From positions 62,001 through 126,000 of the forward strand of contig CAWAEZ010000014.1 of the NCBI GenBank assembly GCA_963781195.1: DNA of 64,000 nt, written 5' to 3'. Under the pieces are notes generated by a model. The model worked only from the letters and a program-made list of their open reading frames with translations. It had not been told where the DNA came from and ran no database searches. Made by a program: the position numbers and the translations under genes. This DNA comes from JAJPKK01 sp963781195 (GTDB lineage Bacteria; Pseudomonadota; Alphaproteobacteria; Rhizobiales; Xanthobacteraceae). Positions 8,388 to 17,416 of this stretch are shown here, one piece after another. Position 1 is the stretch's first letter, and each line of letters opens with the position of its first letter.

Positions 8388-9371
8388 ATGCCGCAGGACC
8401 GACGTCGTTTCCTCACGGCCGCGGCGGCGATTGCGGTGGTCGGGCCGGTCCGGGCGACCGCGCAGCGGGCCTATCCCAACCGCCCGATCCGGCTGGTGGT
8501 GCCCTATCCACCGGGCGGTGGCACCGACTATTTCGCCCGCCTGGTCGGCACCGCCATGGGCGAGTCGCTCGGCCAGCCCGTCATCGTGGAGAACCGCGCC
8601 GGCGCCGCGACCATGATCGGCGCGGAGGTGGTCGCCCGCGCCGCGCCCGACGGCTACACGATCCTGCTGGGGGATACCGCCACCTTCGCCGCCAACAAGA
8701 GCCTCTACCGGAAGCTCCCCTACGACCCCGAGAAGGACTTTGCGCCGATCTCGCTCACCGGCCGCTTTGCCGTCGTGCTGCTGGTCAACACCAACAAGCT
8801 CAAGGCCGCTTCCATCCGGGAGTTCGTGGACGCCGCGCGGCGCGCCCCGGGTGCCATCGACTATGCGAGCCCGGGCGTCGGCAGCCCGTTTCATCTGGCG
8901 GCCGAACTGTTTGCCGGTGCGGCGGGAATCAAGCTCAACCATGTGCCTTATCGCGGGGTCGCGCCGGCCTTGCAGGACCTGGCGGCTGGGCAGATCGGCA
9001 TGATGTTCGTGGACTTTGCCAGCGCCCGCTCGCTGCTGTCGACGCCGGGCATCAAGGCGCTCGCGGTGGCCTCGGCGGCGCCGCTGCCGGGCCTGCCCGG
9101 CGTGCCGACCGTCGCCGCGAGCGGATATCCGGGATTCGAGGCATGGGCCTGGCAGGGCCTCGTCGCCCCCGCCAATACCCCGGCCGAGGTGATTGCCCGG
9201 CTCAATGCGAGCTATCTCGCGACGCTGGAGAACCCCGAGATCGTGGCCAAGCTCAACGGCGCGGGAATCGACGTGCTGCAGAGCACGCCTGCCGCATTCG
9301 CCGCCTACATCCGCAGCGAAACCGAGAAATGGGAAAACGTGGTGAAGGCCGCGGGTATCCACGCCGATTAG
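8388..9371 (+). CDS. Tripartite tricarboxylate transporter (Bug family) substrate-binding protein
   Basis: 327 residues. Periplasmic receptor of the Bug/TctC class. ATG 8388 follows GGAGGAG by 4 bases. N-terminus PQDRRRFLTAAAAIAVVG resembles a Tat-type signal. Typical family blocks are present: YPNRPIRLVVPYPPGGGTDYFAR, DGYTILLG, LPYDPEKDFAPISL, the beta-strand motif LNHVPYRGVAPALQDL, and GLPGVPTVAASGYPGFE. No TctA/TctB membrane genes are near, so it is an orphan receptor, as is common for this family; the ligand is unknown. Confidence 0.92.
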   Translation: MPQDRRRFLTAAAAIAVVGPVRATAQRAYPNRPIRLVVPYPPGGGTDYFARLVGTAMGESLGQPVIVENRAGAATMIGAEVVARAAPDGYTILLGDTATFAANKSLYRKLPYDPEKDFAPISLTGRFAVVLLVNTNKLKAASIREFVDAARRAPGAIDYASPGVGSPFHLAAELFAGAAGIKLNHVPYRGVAPALQDLAAGQIGMMFVDFASARSLLSTPGIKALAVASAAPLPGLPGVPTVAASGYPGFEAWAWQGLVAPANTPAEVIARLNASYLATLENPEIVAKLNGAGIDVLQSTPAAFAAYIRSETEKWENVVKAAGIHAD

Positions 9372-9613
9372 GCCACGCCGCAGCGGCGCCGGCTTCGGGC
9401 CACGGCGTGGCGCCAGAAAGTGCAGGCCTCTTGGCCGGGATGATGCTTTAGGTCAAAGACTTGTGATGGCGCATCGGTCAGGTTGAGGTGGCGTGTCGGC
9501 AGCTGCGGGCCGCGCACCCGGATCAGGGCATCCGATCCGCGGGCTGTGATTCGCTTCTGCTGCGATGGCCGAGGGGTCGGCGCGGGCACGCCGGTGGCAG
9601 TCTGGAGATGAGC

Positions 9614-9811
9614 ATGGTCAGTTGGATCGTACGGGGATTGCTCATCATTTCCGGCACCGTCACCGGATGGTTCGTGTCCAAGGACGCTCCCAATTTCAGC
9701 TTCATCCAGGGCATGGCCTCCCTGGTGGTGATTGCCGTCATCGTGCTCGTCCTGGCCTATTGGCCGGTCGGCTGGTCCTACTTCCTCGACCGCCGCCGGA
9801 AGCCGGATTAG
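9614..9811 (+). CDS. Small two-helix membrane protein
   Basis: 65 residues from ATG 9614, preceded by GGAG 6 bases upstream; ATG 9608 is too close to that site. Two hydrophobic segments (WIVRGLLIISGTVTGWFV and MASLVVIAVIVLVLAYW) and a basic tail RRRKPD. No family recognised. The 242 bases between the Bug receptor and this gene contain no other feature I can support. Confidence 0.6.
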   Translation: MVSWIVRGLLIISGTVTGWFVSKDAPNFSFIQGMASLVVIAVIVLVLAYWPVGWSYFLDRRRKPD

Positions 9812-10021
9812 CCGTTTGGGTCGATCCTGGGCACGAATTTTACGGGTGGGGGCCGGGCCGGGCGCGCAATTGTCGCGGCCTCGACCACGATTCCGCTTTA
9901 AAACGCCATTAACCGGGCACGGATAGGGTGCAGGTTCTGCGGGTTGCGCCTCCGGCACGGCAATGAGATATTGCCGTGTTGAAGGGGGGGCACTGGCAAC
10001 AGCTGGTGCGCCGGGAAGGCC

Positions 10022-10438
10022 ATGACCGCGTCAAACGCTCAGAATCTGCCTGGAGCCCAGGACTCCTGGGACCTGAAGGGTGTCAGCATCCTTCTGGTCG
10101 AGGATTCCTGGCATCTCGGCATTGCCTTGAAGAACCTGCTCAAGGCTTGGGGCGCGGACGTCACCGGTCCGGTCGCGACCGCCGCCGAGGCCGACCGCGT
10201 CACCTCCGAGAGCACCCCTGCCGTGGCGCTCGTCGACCTCAACCTGCGCGGCGGCGAGCGGGCTTATGATCTCATCGACCGGCTGCATGCGCGTGGTGTG
10301 ACCGTCATCGTGACCTCCGGCTATGAGCTGCTTCCGCGGCCGCCGGGAAAGGCGGTGGCAGTCCTTCAGAAGCCGTTCGGAGAGGCACAGCTGCTCGCGC
10401 TCCTGCGCCCGCTCATCGTGCGAAAGGCGGCCGAGTAG
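10022..10438 (+). CDS. Single-domain response regulator (receiver)
   Basis: 138 residues. CheY-like receiver alone: acidic pair VEDS (E27, D28), phospho-acceptor D72 in ALVDLNLRGGE, T98 in VIVTSGY, and K117 in VLQKPFG. No output domain, so it probably works by protein-protein contact or as a phosphate sink. The divergent HWE kinase gene lies about 400 bases on, beyond a small lipoprotein. HWE kinases often pair with single-domain receivers (general knowledge), so the pairing is plausible but inferred. Confidence 0.9.
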   Translation: MTASNAQNLPGAQDSWDLKGVSILLVEDSWHLGIALKNLLKAWGADVTGPVATAAEADRVTSESTPAVALVDLNLRGGERAYDLIDRLHARGVTVIVTSGYELLPRPPGKAVAVLQKPFGEAQLLALLRPLIVRKAAE

Positions 10439-10486
10439 CGGGTGCCGCGTCCGGTGGCTTCCCGACTTGGACCTCCCGTTGCGACG

Positions 10487-10807
10487 ATGTCGCGGCGCGT
10501 CCTCCTCGTTGCCCTCGGCCTGGCGATGTGCGGATGCTCGGGCGGCCCGCGGCCGGGCGAGGAGAGTGCCGGCCCATCCACCGCCCCGCTCAAGCCCGGC
10601 GATTGGATCAAGGTCACCGTCTCCGGCGAAGCCTCGCTGAGCGGCGATTTCCAGATCGATCAGACCGGCACGGTCCTGTTGCCGCTGGCGGGCCCGACCA
10701 AGGCGGCGGGCATCACCTCGACCGAGCTCGCGGACGTCCTGACCAAGCGCTACCGCGCCGAATATGTGAGGGATCCGAAGGTCACCGTGTCGGGACCGCG
10801 CGGCTGA
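10487..10807 (+). CDS. Short polysaccharide-export (Wza N-domain) lipoprotein
   Basis: 106 residues from ATG 10487; a GTG at 10442 would add 15. Lipobox region VALGLAMCGCSGG. The mature part reads LKPGDWIKVTVSGEASLSGDFQIDQTGTVLLPLAGPTKAAGIT...VTVSGPRG, the Poly_export domain that begins Wza/KpsD-type outer-membrane export proteins. The SLBB and C-terminal domains are missing, so it cannot form a complete export channel. It may be a truncated relic or an accessory protein. It starts 48 bases after the receiver gene. Confidence 0.78.
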   Translation: MSRRVLLVALGLAMCGCSGGPRPGEESAGPSTAPLKPGDWIKVTVSGEASLSGDFQIDQTGTVLLPLAGPTKAAGITSTELADVLTKRYRAEYVRDPKVTVSGPRG

Positions 10808-10842
10808 ACGGCTTCGCCCAATCCGACCGGCATCACCGCCGC

Positions 10843-12756
10843 TCAAGGCCGATCGAACGGAATGACGATGGTGCAGCGGACGCCTTCCGCCGGCATTTCG
10901 AGCACGACGGTGCCGCCAAGCTCGTGGGGAATGAGGTCGCGGATCAGGCTGGTGCCATAGCCCGATTGCGCCGAAGGCGGGATCGGCGGCCCGTCCGTTT
11001 CGCGCCACAGGATGGCGAGGGTCGGCGTGGCCTCGGGCGCCTCCCATTGCACCGAGACCCGGCCGCGGGGACTCGAGAGCGCGCCGTACTTCGCCGCATT
11101 GGTCACCAGCTCGTGGAGCACCATCGCCACCGCCTGGGTCGCTGCCGCCGTAAGCATCACATTCGGCCCCTCGACGGTCGTGTTCGCTTCCGTCGCATAG
11201 GGCTCGAGCTGGTGACGGACGAGATCCGAAAGGCCGGCTCCGTTCCAGCGACTCTGGCTCAACAGCGAATGCGCGGTCGCCATGGATTGGATGCGCCCGT
11301 CCAGGGTCTGGATGAATTCGTCCATGGAGCGGCTGCCCTGCCGCGTATACATCGCGACCACCGCGACGCGGGCCAGGATGTTTTTGACGCGGTGATCGAA
11401 TTCCGCGATCAGCATGTCCTGCCGCTGTTCGGCGCGCTTGCGCTCGGTGATGTCGCGGGTGAGGCCCTTGAGCAGCACGAAGCGTCCTGCGTCGTCGAAT
11501 TCGGCGCGCGAGGTTTCCTCGAGCCACACCTCCTGGCCGTCCGGCCGGATGAAGCGGAAGGTGAGCGCATAGGCCGACTTGTCCGGGCGCACGGCGCGGA
11601 CATGGGCTTGAAAACGCGGGCGGTCGTCGGGGTGGACATGCTCCAGGAACTGACTGGCGGAAAACGGCTGGCTCGGATCGAATCCCAGGATCTGGGCGGC
11701 GTTGTTGCTGCGGCGGGAAGCGCCAGTGCGCACATCCCATTCGAAGGCGGTGACTGCGCCGGCGGTGAGCGCCTCCTGCAGCCCCGCTTCGCTTTCCCTG
11801 AGCACGGCCTCGTGCTGGCGCCGTTCGGCGAACAAGGCGGCCAGCACGAAAGCGCACAGGGATACGGCGACGATGCCGGCCTGGGACCCGAGGATGCGGT
11901 CGGACGGCGGCAGCGCGTCGTCGCCGAACAGGCCGATCCCGAACGTCGTCGTCCACACGATCGTGAGGGTCACGATGAAGGCCGCGGCGGCGGCGAACAC
12001 CGGCGGGCAGCGCGCGGCCAGCCACAGCAGCAGCGGGAACAGCAGGGCGATCGGGATCACCGTCGCCCATGGCGTCTCCGGCAGGGTGATGACCAGGATT
12101 CCCAATGCGGCCAGCAGCCCGAGGGCGGTGCTGCCTTCCACCAGTTCGGACCGGGTGGGTCGATCGCGCAGCGCCGCTGCGAACCCGACCAGCAACGGGG
12201 CGACGGTGACGATGCCGAGCGCATCGGAGGCGAACCAGTGGTGCCAGGTGGTCAGCAGCGGAGCGGTGGAGTGTTGGAAATACTTGAAGCCGAGCGCGCC
12301 GCCGATGCCGGATGCGGCGGCGGCGATGATCGAAGCGGCGAGCAGGCCCAGCACCTGGCGCAACCGGTCGAGCCTGAAGGCCGGTCCGAAATAGCGCTCG
12401 ATCAGTCCGGCCGTGAGCAGGGCCTCGCCGGCATTGCACAGCGCAAACACCACGGCGCTGCCTAAGCTTCTGTCGCCCAAGAGGTTTGCAACGATGGTCG
12501 CCGACATCGCCCCGATCGCGACCGGCCATCGTGCGGACGGCCCGAGCGCGATCAGTGCGCCCGCGGCGACGCCGGCGGCGGGCCAGAACACCGCGACTCC
12601 GTCGGGCTTGGTCAGCAGGAGGAGGCTCAGCTGCGCCGCCAGGAAGTAGGCGACCGCGATGATCGCGGCGAGTCCGATCGAGCCGACCCGCCGCTGCTCA
12701 TTGCCCGCGGCGGCGAATCCCGAGCCAGGGACCCGCCCTCGCAAATTCTGCAGCAT
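10843..12756 (-). CDS. MASE1-PAS-HWE sensor histidine kinase
   Basis: 637 residues. Residues about 25-315 form a polytopic MASE1-type membrane sensor (PDGVAVFWPAAGVAAGALIALG, HHWFASDALGIVTVAPLLVG). A PAS domain follows at about 325-440 (AFEWDVRTGASRRSNNAAQILGF, EHVHPDDRPRF, LKGLTRDITERKRAE). The kinase is the HWE class: AEFDHRVKNILARV with phospho-acceptor His455, HELVTNAAKYGALS with Asn553, and the defining ILWRETDGP. MASE1-HWE proteins sense unknown envelope or redox cues and phosphorylate receivers. The receiver encoded at 10022 is the nearest candidate partner. It ends 35 bases from the convergent lipoprotein gene. Confidence 0.92.
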   Translation of the reverse strand: MLQNLRGRVPGSGFAAAGNEQRRVGSIGLAAIIAVAYFLAAQLSLLLLTKPDGVAVFWPAAGVAAGALIALGPSARWPVAIGAMSATIVANLLGDRSLGSAVVFALCNAGEALLTAGLIERYFGPAFRLDRLRQVLGLLAASIIAAAASGIGGALGFKYFQHSTAPLLTTWHHWFASDALGIVTVAPLLVGFAAALRDRPTRSELVEGSTALGLLAALGILVITLPETPWATVIPIALLFPLLLWLAARCPPVFAAAAAFIVTLTIVWTTTFGIGLFGDDALPPSDRILGSQAGIVAVSLCAFVLAALFAERRQHEAVLRESEAGLQEALTAGAVTAFEWDVRTGASRRSNNAAQILGFDPSQPFSASQFLEHVHPDDRPRFQAHVRAVRPDKSAYALTFRFIRPDGQEVWLEETSRAEFDDAGRFVLLKGLTRDITERKRAEQRQDMLIAEFDHRVKNILARVAVVAMYTRQGSRSMDEFIQTLDGRIQSMATAHSLLSQSRWNGAGLSDLVRHQLEPYATEANTTVEGPNVMLTAAATQAVAMVLHELVTNAAKYGALSSPRGRVSVQWEAPEATPTLAILWRETDGPPIPPSAQSGYGTSLIRDLIPHELGGTVVLEMPAEGVRCTIVIPFDRP

Positions 12757-13040
12757 GTTGCACCCTCAGCCGAATTGTAGCACAGGAATTGCGACGCAAG
12801 TCGATATGGAGTTTTGGTCGCGTCGGCCGCAGCGGTGCGCTCGCAGCCGGGCGTCTTTGCGTCGCATCGGCGGGGGGCGCCTGCCGAAAGTTGCGGAGGC
12901 CGCCGGCGGGATCAAGTCCGCCGGTTTCTGGGGATGCATCGAGTTCGACAGCAAACAGTGGTGAGAGGGGCCGGGATCGGGGACATCCTGGTCGCGACGG
13001 ATCGGCGCGAATGGCGCATTCGGGTTGGAGGAGAGCAGGG
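12757..13040. other. Intergenic region upstream of the kinase and the small basic protein
   Basis: 284 bases between two divergent genes. No convincing reading frame, repeat or RNA was seen. It should hold the promoters of both genes. Confidence 0.4.
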
Positions 13041-13232
13041 ATGGCGAAGAAGGCGGTAAAGCGACGGGCGTGGACGAAAGAGGACATTCGCACGCTCAAG
13101 GCGCTTGCACGAGAGAAGACCAAGACGACGGCCATTGCGCGCAAGCTCAAGCGCAGCGTCGGCGCGCTGTATCAGCAGGCTTCCAAGCTCGGCGTATCGC
13201 TCGGGGCGCCGCGCAAGAAACGAAAGGCCTGA
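13041..13232 (+). CDS. Small basic HTH-like protein
   Basis: 63 residues, strongly basic, start ATG 13041 with GGAGGAGAGCAGGG just upstream. The core RRAWTKEDIRTLKALAREKT then TAIARKLKRSVGALYQQASKLGV resembles a Myb/SANT or Gcr-type helix-turn-helix, so DNA binding is plausible. Similar small proteins are widespread in Hyphomicrobiales, but I know no assigned function. Its stop is 2 bases before the GTG of the PDZ gene, so the two are probably translated together. Confidence 0.75.
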   Translation: MAKKAVKRRAWTKEDIRTLKALAREKTKTTAIARKLKRSVGALYQQASKLGVSLGAPRKKRKA

Positions 13233-13234
13233 AC

Positions 13235-13765
13235 GTGCGCGCGACCGCACCGGGGCCCGACCGCAGCGGCGGCGAGCCGCGCGGCCGGGTGCGTCTGGCC
13301 GCGGCCGCCGTTGCGGTGCTATGCGGCTTCGCGGTTTCCGGCGAAGCCCGCCCCGCACTCCGGGCGCAAGGTCTCGATCCATGCGGATGGATCGGGGTGG
13401 CCGTCAGCCCGATGACGACCGCGTTTGCCGACAGCCTCGGCATGGCGGAACCCTACGGCGCGATTTTCGATGCGCCCGAGGCCGGCAGCCCGGCGGCGCG
13501 TGCCGGCATTCAGCAGGGCGATGTCGTCACCTCGATCAACGGGGTGCCGATCATCAAGGCGGCCGATTTCGCCGCCATGATTGCAGCGCAGGCCCCGGAC
13601 ACCACCGTCAACCTGAGCACCTATCGCGACGGCCAGATGATCGCGGTCAAGCTCGTGCTCGCACCGGGCAAATGCCCGAGCCCGCAACACGGGCAGATCA
13701 GCCTACCGCCGCGGATCGCATTGCATGGGAGCCCGCAGCTTCAAAGTCCCTTGCGGAACGTCTGA
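13235..13765 (+). CDS. Secreted PDZ-domain protein
   Basis: 176 residues from GTG 13235. A hydrophobic N-terminal segment (VRLAAAAVAVLCGFAVSGEA) is a signal peptide or anchor. One PDZ domain at about residues 50-145: WIGVAVSPMTTAFADSLGM, GAIFDAPEAGSPAARAGIQQGDVVTSINGVPI, then the closing strand. It has no protease domain, unlike DegP; such stand-alone PDZ proteins bind C-termini in the periplasm. The 3' end overlaps the convergent patatin gene by 25 bases. Confidence 0.8.
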   Translation: MRATAPGPDRSGGEPRGRVRLAAAAVAVLCGFAVSGEARPALRAQGLDPCGWIGVAVSPMTTAFADSLGMAEPYGAIFDAPEAGSPAARAGIQQGDVVTSINGVPIIKAADFAAMIAAQAPDTTVNLSTYRDGQMIAVKLVLAPGKCPSPQHGQISLPPRIALHGSPQLQSPLRNV

Positions 13766-15141
13766 TAGGTCTTGCTGGTACGCAGCGCGATGGCGCCGCT
13801 TTCGATCGTCAGGTCGACCTGCTCGGCCGGGAGCGAGAGCCGGGTCGGCACTTGCTCCAGCGCGGCGGCGCGCGACGGCTCCAGCCGATCGAAGCTCAAG
13901 CGTTCCACATAGGTCTGAAGGTCGCCGCATTTCCAGTCCGCCGGCACGCCGAGACGCGCACGGTCGGCGGCCGACAAGCCGCAACGCCAGGCACGGACCT
14001 TCCCACTCCACTCGTTGAGCAGCGCGGAGAACGCGGTATAGCTCGACCGGACGCTCGCATCGATGGCGGTGTCGGCTGCCGCCGAGATCAACTCCGGCCC
14101 GTTCGGCCCCTCGAGACGATTGATCCAGTCGCCCGACAGTCCGCGCCCGGCGTCGACCACCAGGAACATGATCCGGCGCACGCGGACGGCCTGGTTTTCC
14201 AACATCGGGTCGTAGGGGCGCTGGCCCGAGAGAATGGCGATGCTGAATCCCGACAAGCCGTAATTGTCGACCAGTCCGCCGTCGAGCAGCTTCACGTATT
14301 TCATCGAGCCGTCGTGGTAGCGCGCCGTCGCCTCGGCGAACGAGCGCAGCAGCGGCGGCGCGTCACGGTCGTGCCGCGCGCGCTCGATCCAATCGGGCAG
14401 GCGGGTCGGACAGCCGTTCGGAAAGGTCTCCAGCACGATGGGCGCGAACGCGACCGGCACCGCCGCCGAGGCCGCCACCGCATCGGCGATCTTGTAGGAG
14501 CGGATGTCGCTGCACATCGCGGCGAAAGACACCGGGCCGAACACGAACGGCGTATGGTTGTAGATGTCGGACGCGTTGATCCAGACGCGCGGCGCGAGGC
14601 CGCTGCTGAACGCGTCGAAGGTCGCGCCCTCGAACAGGTTTTCGTCGAGCCATTGGGGAAACTGGCTGGCGTTGACCCCGCCGCCCAGGGCGCGGCCGAT
14701 ATTCGCGAGGTTCACCGACGTATTGAGGCTCTCTTCGGCGTTTCGGAGCAGGAAGCGTTCGCGGAAGTCGCGCAGCGCGGCGCGTTTCTTCAGGCCGAAA
14801 TAGGCGGCGGTGATCGATCCGCCGGAGACCCCCGACACGAAATCGACGCGATCGAGCAGCGACTTCCTGGCGCCGGCGCGGGCGCGGTCGAGTTCCTGCA
14901 ATACGCCGAAGGAGAATGCGGCCGCCCGGGTGCCGCCGCCGGAAAATGAAAGAATGAGCAGGGCGTCGTCCTCGGACACCGGCTCCACATTGCCGAGGTC
15001 GTGCACCGACACCGGGCTGAGGAGCGGCCGATTGGCGGGAAGGTTGTAGACCGACGCGCACCCGCTCACCGCGAGCGCACACGCCGCCAGCACCGTTCGC
15101 AATCCCCACCGTTCGACCCGCGTCCGCACGCTGTGCGCCAC
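13741..15141 (-). CDS. Patatin-like phospholipase, predicted lipoprotein
   Basis: 466 residues. The N-terminus has a lipobox (LAACALAVSGCASVYNLPANRP), so it is envelope-anchored. Patatin domain: oxyanion loop SFSGGGTRAAAFSFGVLQEL, nucleophile elbow GVSGGSITAAYFG, and catalytic Asp in LLDGGLVDNYG. Patatins hydrolyse acyl chains from lipids with a Ser-Asp dyad. A cysteine-bearing C-terminal extension (WRCGLSAADRARLGVPADWKCGDLQTYVERLSF) follows the catalytic core. It is probably an outer-membrane or periplasmic lipase; target unknown. Confidence 0.9.
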   Translation of the reverse strand: MAHSVRTRVERWGLRTVLAACALAVSGCASVYNLPANRPLLSPVSVHDLGNVEPVSEDDALLILSFSGGGTRAAAFSFGVLQELDRARAGARKSLLDRVDFVSGVSGGSITAAYFGLKKRAALRDFRERFLLRNAEESLNTSVNLANIGRALGGGVNASQFPQWLDENLFEGATFDAFSSGLAPRVWINASDIYNHTPFVFGPVSFAAMCSDIRSYKIADAVAASAAVPVAFAPIVLETFPNGCPTRLPDWIERARHDRDAPPLLRSFAEATARYHDGSMKYVKLLDGGLVDNYGLSGFSIAILSGQRPYDPMLENQAVRVRRIMFLVVDAGRGLSGDWINRLEGPNGPELISAAADTAIDASVRSSYTAFSALLNEWSGKVRAWRCGLSAADRARLGVPADWKCGDLQTYVERLSFDRLEPSRAAALEQVPTRLSLPAEQVDLTIESGAIALRTSKTYQTFRKGL

Positions 15142-15328
15142 CCCGTTCGCCCCATCCGCCCCCGGATATCGGTATTGCCGTCATGCAGCGCAATGCCCGT
15201 CCGCACGAGGCTGACTGCAGCGATCCCTCGATCGACGAAGGGTTTTCGGACAAGATCATGGTGAAAATGCGCGGCGTCCCGGCGCTGGCGAGCTGCTTAA
15301 AACTGCGCCAGCAGGGCCGAGCGGCGTC

Positions 15329-16309
15329 TCACTCGGGCTTGATGCCCGCTGTGCGGATCACGTTTGTCCACTTCGCGGCATCGTCGGCGATGAACTTGCC
15401 GAAATCGGCCGGCGAATTGGGCTCCATCACCATGGCGCCGAGGTCGGCGAGGCGCGCCCTGATGGTGGCGTCGGCGGCGGCGGCGCTGAACGTGGCGCTG
15501 AGCTTCTCGACGATGGCGGCGGGCGTATTCTTCGGCACGCCGAAGCCGACCCAGGCGCTCGCCTCGTAGCCCGGCAGGTAGTCGGCCATCACCGGCACGT
15601 CGGGCAGCACGTTGGCGCGCACCGCGGTGGTGACCGCCAGCGGGCGCAGACTGCCCGCCTTGATGTGGGGAAGCGACGACGGCGTGACGTCGAACATCAC
15701 CTGCACCTGGCCGGCGAGCAGGTCGGTCAGCGCCGGCGTCGAACCGCGATAGGGCACGTGGACGAGATCGACGCCGGCCATGGACTTGAACATCTCGCCG
15801 CACACATGATGCGGCCCGCCGATGCCGGCGGAGGCCATGTTGATCTTGCCCGGATGGGCCTTCGCATAGGCGATGAATTCCGGAACGGTCTTGGCCGGAA
15901 ACGACGGCTGCACTTCCATCACCAGCGGCACCCGCTCGATGCCCGTCACCGGCGCGATGTCGCGCAGGAAGTTGAATTTGAGACTTTCGTAGAGCGCGGT
16001 GTTGATGGTGTTCTGCGCATTCACCAGGAGGACGGTGTAGCCGTCGGCCGCCGCCGCGACCACCGCCTCGGTCGCGATGTTGCCGCCGGCGCCGGGGCGG
16101 ACTTCGACGATGAATTGCTGGCCGAGCCGCTCTGACGCGAACTGCCCGACGAGGCGCGCGGTGATGTCGGACGAGCTGCCGGCGGCCTGGCCGACGATCA
16201 CCCGCACCGGGCGCGCCGGATAGGACTGCGCCAAGGCCGCACGGGAGAATGCCGGCAAGGCCGCGGCGCTCGCGGCGAGACGCAGGAAATTGCGGCGGGG
16301 CAGCTCCAT
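15329..16309 (-). CDS. Tripartite tricarboxylate transporter (Bug family) substrate-binding protein
   Basis: 326 residues. Signal MELPRRNFLRLAASAAALPAF with a twin-arginine-like RRNFL. Family blocks: YPARPVRVIVGQAAGSSSDITARLV, GQQFIVEVRPGAGGNIATE, DGYTVLLVN, VDLVHVPYRGSTPALTDLLAGQVQVMF, LPDVPVMADYLPGYEASAWVG. The VGQAAGSSSD loop replaces the usual VPFPPGGxxD ligand loop, so the ligand may differ from that of the receptor at 8388. The enoyl-CoA hydratase gene lies upstream on the same strand, 127 bases away; no permease genes are near. Confidence 0.92.
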   Translation of the reverse strand: MELPRRNFLRLAASAAALPAFSRAALAQSYPARPVRVIVGQAAGSSSDITARLVGQFASERLGQQFIVEVRPGAGGNIATEAVVAAAADGYTVLLVNAQNTINTALYESLKFNFLRDIAPVTGIERVPLVMEVQPSFPAKTVPEFIAYAKAHPGKINMASAGIGGPHHVCGEMFKSMAGVDLVHVPYRGSTPALTDLLAGQVQVMFDVTPSSLPHIKAGSLRPLAVTTAVRANVLPDVPVMADYLPGYEASAWVGFGVPKNTPAAIVEKLSATFSAAAADATIRARLADLGAMVMEPNSPADFGKFIADDAAKWTNVIRTAGIKPE

Positions 16310-16436
16310 TGGGTCCCTCCCGGGTAAACGGTTTTAAACACGGCTACCGCACGGGGCGGCACCGCACCAGTGAGGCGCAAGCGCGCAGCGGAACGCGGGG
16401 TCGCAAGCAATTCGGGTGCGCCCCCGCCGGCGCGGG

Positions 16437-17210
16437 CTACCGATTGACGAATTTCGCCGGCCGTTTCTCGACGAAGGCGGCCATGCCTTCCTTCTGGTCT
16501 TCGGTCGCGAACAGGGCGTGGAACACCCGCCGCTCGAAACCGACGCCTTCGGCGAGCGAGATCTCGAAGGCGCGGTTCACCGCTTCCTTCGCCGCCATCA
16601 CCGACGGCAGCGACAGCGCGGCTATGGTCGCGGCCGTCTTCATCGCCTCGTTCATGAGCTCGGCCGCCGGCACGACCCTCGCGACGAGCCCGGAGCGTTC
16701 CGCCTCGGTGGCGTCCATCATCCGCCCGGTGAGGATGAGGTCCATCGCCTTGGCCTTCCCCACCGCCCGGGTCAGCCGCTGGGTGCCGCCGATGCCGGGA
16801 ATGATGCCGAGCTTGATCTCCGGCTGGCCGAACTTCGCGGTGTCGGCGGCGATGATGATGTCGCACTGCATGGCGAGCTCGCAGCCGCCGCCGAGGGCGA
16901 AGCCCGCCACCGCGGCGACCACCGGCTTGCGGGCGTGGGCGACGCGGTCCCAGGTGGCGGCGAAGTTGCCCATGAAGGCATCCATATAGGACTTGGTCGC
17001 CATCTCCTTGATGTCGGCGCCGGCCGCGAACGCCTTGTCCGAGCCGGTGATGACGAGGCAGCCGATCGCGGTGTCGTTCTCGAAGGCAGCGACCGCGCTC
17101 GCGATCTCACCCATCATCGCGGTATTGAGCGCGTTGAGCGCGTTCGGGCGGTTGAGGCGGATCACCCCGACCCGGCCCGTGGTCTCGACGATGATGTTCT
17201 GATGGCTCAT
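16437..17210 (-). CDS. Enoyl-CoA hydratase
   Basis: 257 residues from ATG 17210 (MSHQNIIVETTGRVGVIRLNRP). Crotonase fold: adds water to 2-enoyl-CoA in beta-oxidation or related pathways. Seen: CoA/oxyanion segment FAAGADIKEM, GFALGGGCELAM with the first catalytic Glu, FGQPEIKLGIIPGIGGTQRL with the second, and C-terminal FVEKRPAKFVNR, the ending of short-chain hydratases such as FadB1/PaaF. GAGGG lies 9 bases before the start. Both catalytic glutamates are present. It may be co-transcribed with the Bug receptor gene. Confidence 0.92.
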   Translation of the reverse strand: MSHQNIIVETTGRVGVIRLNRPNALNALNTAMMGEIASAVAAFENDTAIGCLVITGSDKAFAAGADIKEMATKSYMDAFMGNFAATWDRVAHARKPVVAAVAGFALGGGCELAMQCDIIIAADTAKFGQPEIKLGIIPGIGGTQRLTRAVGKAKAMDLILTGRMMDATEAERSGLVARVVPAAELMNEAMKTAATIAALSLPSVMAAKEAVNRAFEISLAEGVGFERRVFHALFATEDQKEGMAAFVEKRPAKFVNR

Positions 17211-17416
17211 GGCAGCGGCCCTCGTGTGCGGAGAACCGGTAGCCGAGGCGGTGGAGGCTGGCAATCGGGGGGCGCTTGGTTAACGCGCCCTCTCGTCCCT
17301 TGCCTTGCATGCAGGGAGAGGCGCTGGCGGCGGCGTGGGCATTGTCCCCATCGAAAGCTTAAGGAAGCCGTGGTAAGAGCGCGGCCGGACCACGGACGCC
17401 ACAGAACCGCGCCTAA

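Noticed and set aside
10528..12465. Long open frame (about 645 codons) on the plus strand over the histidine kinase gene
   Set aside because: It is the antisense shadow of a clearly recognised HWE kinase; the product is Arg/Gln/Gly-rich low-complexity and matches no family. High GC produces many such frames.
17284..17325. Imperfect hairpin GCGCCCTCTC...GAGAGGCGC before hisZ
   Set aside because: Pairing is interrupted and there is no histidine-codon leader peptide, so it is not a his attenuator. It may be a degenerate REP.
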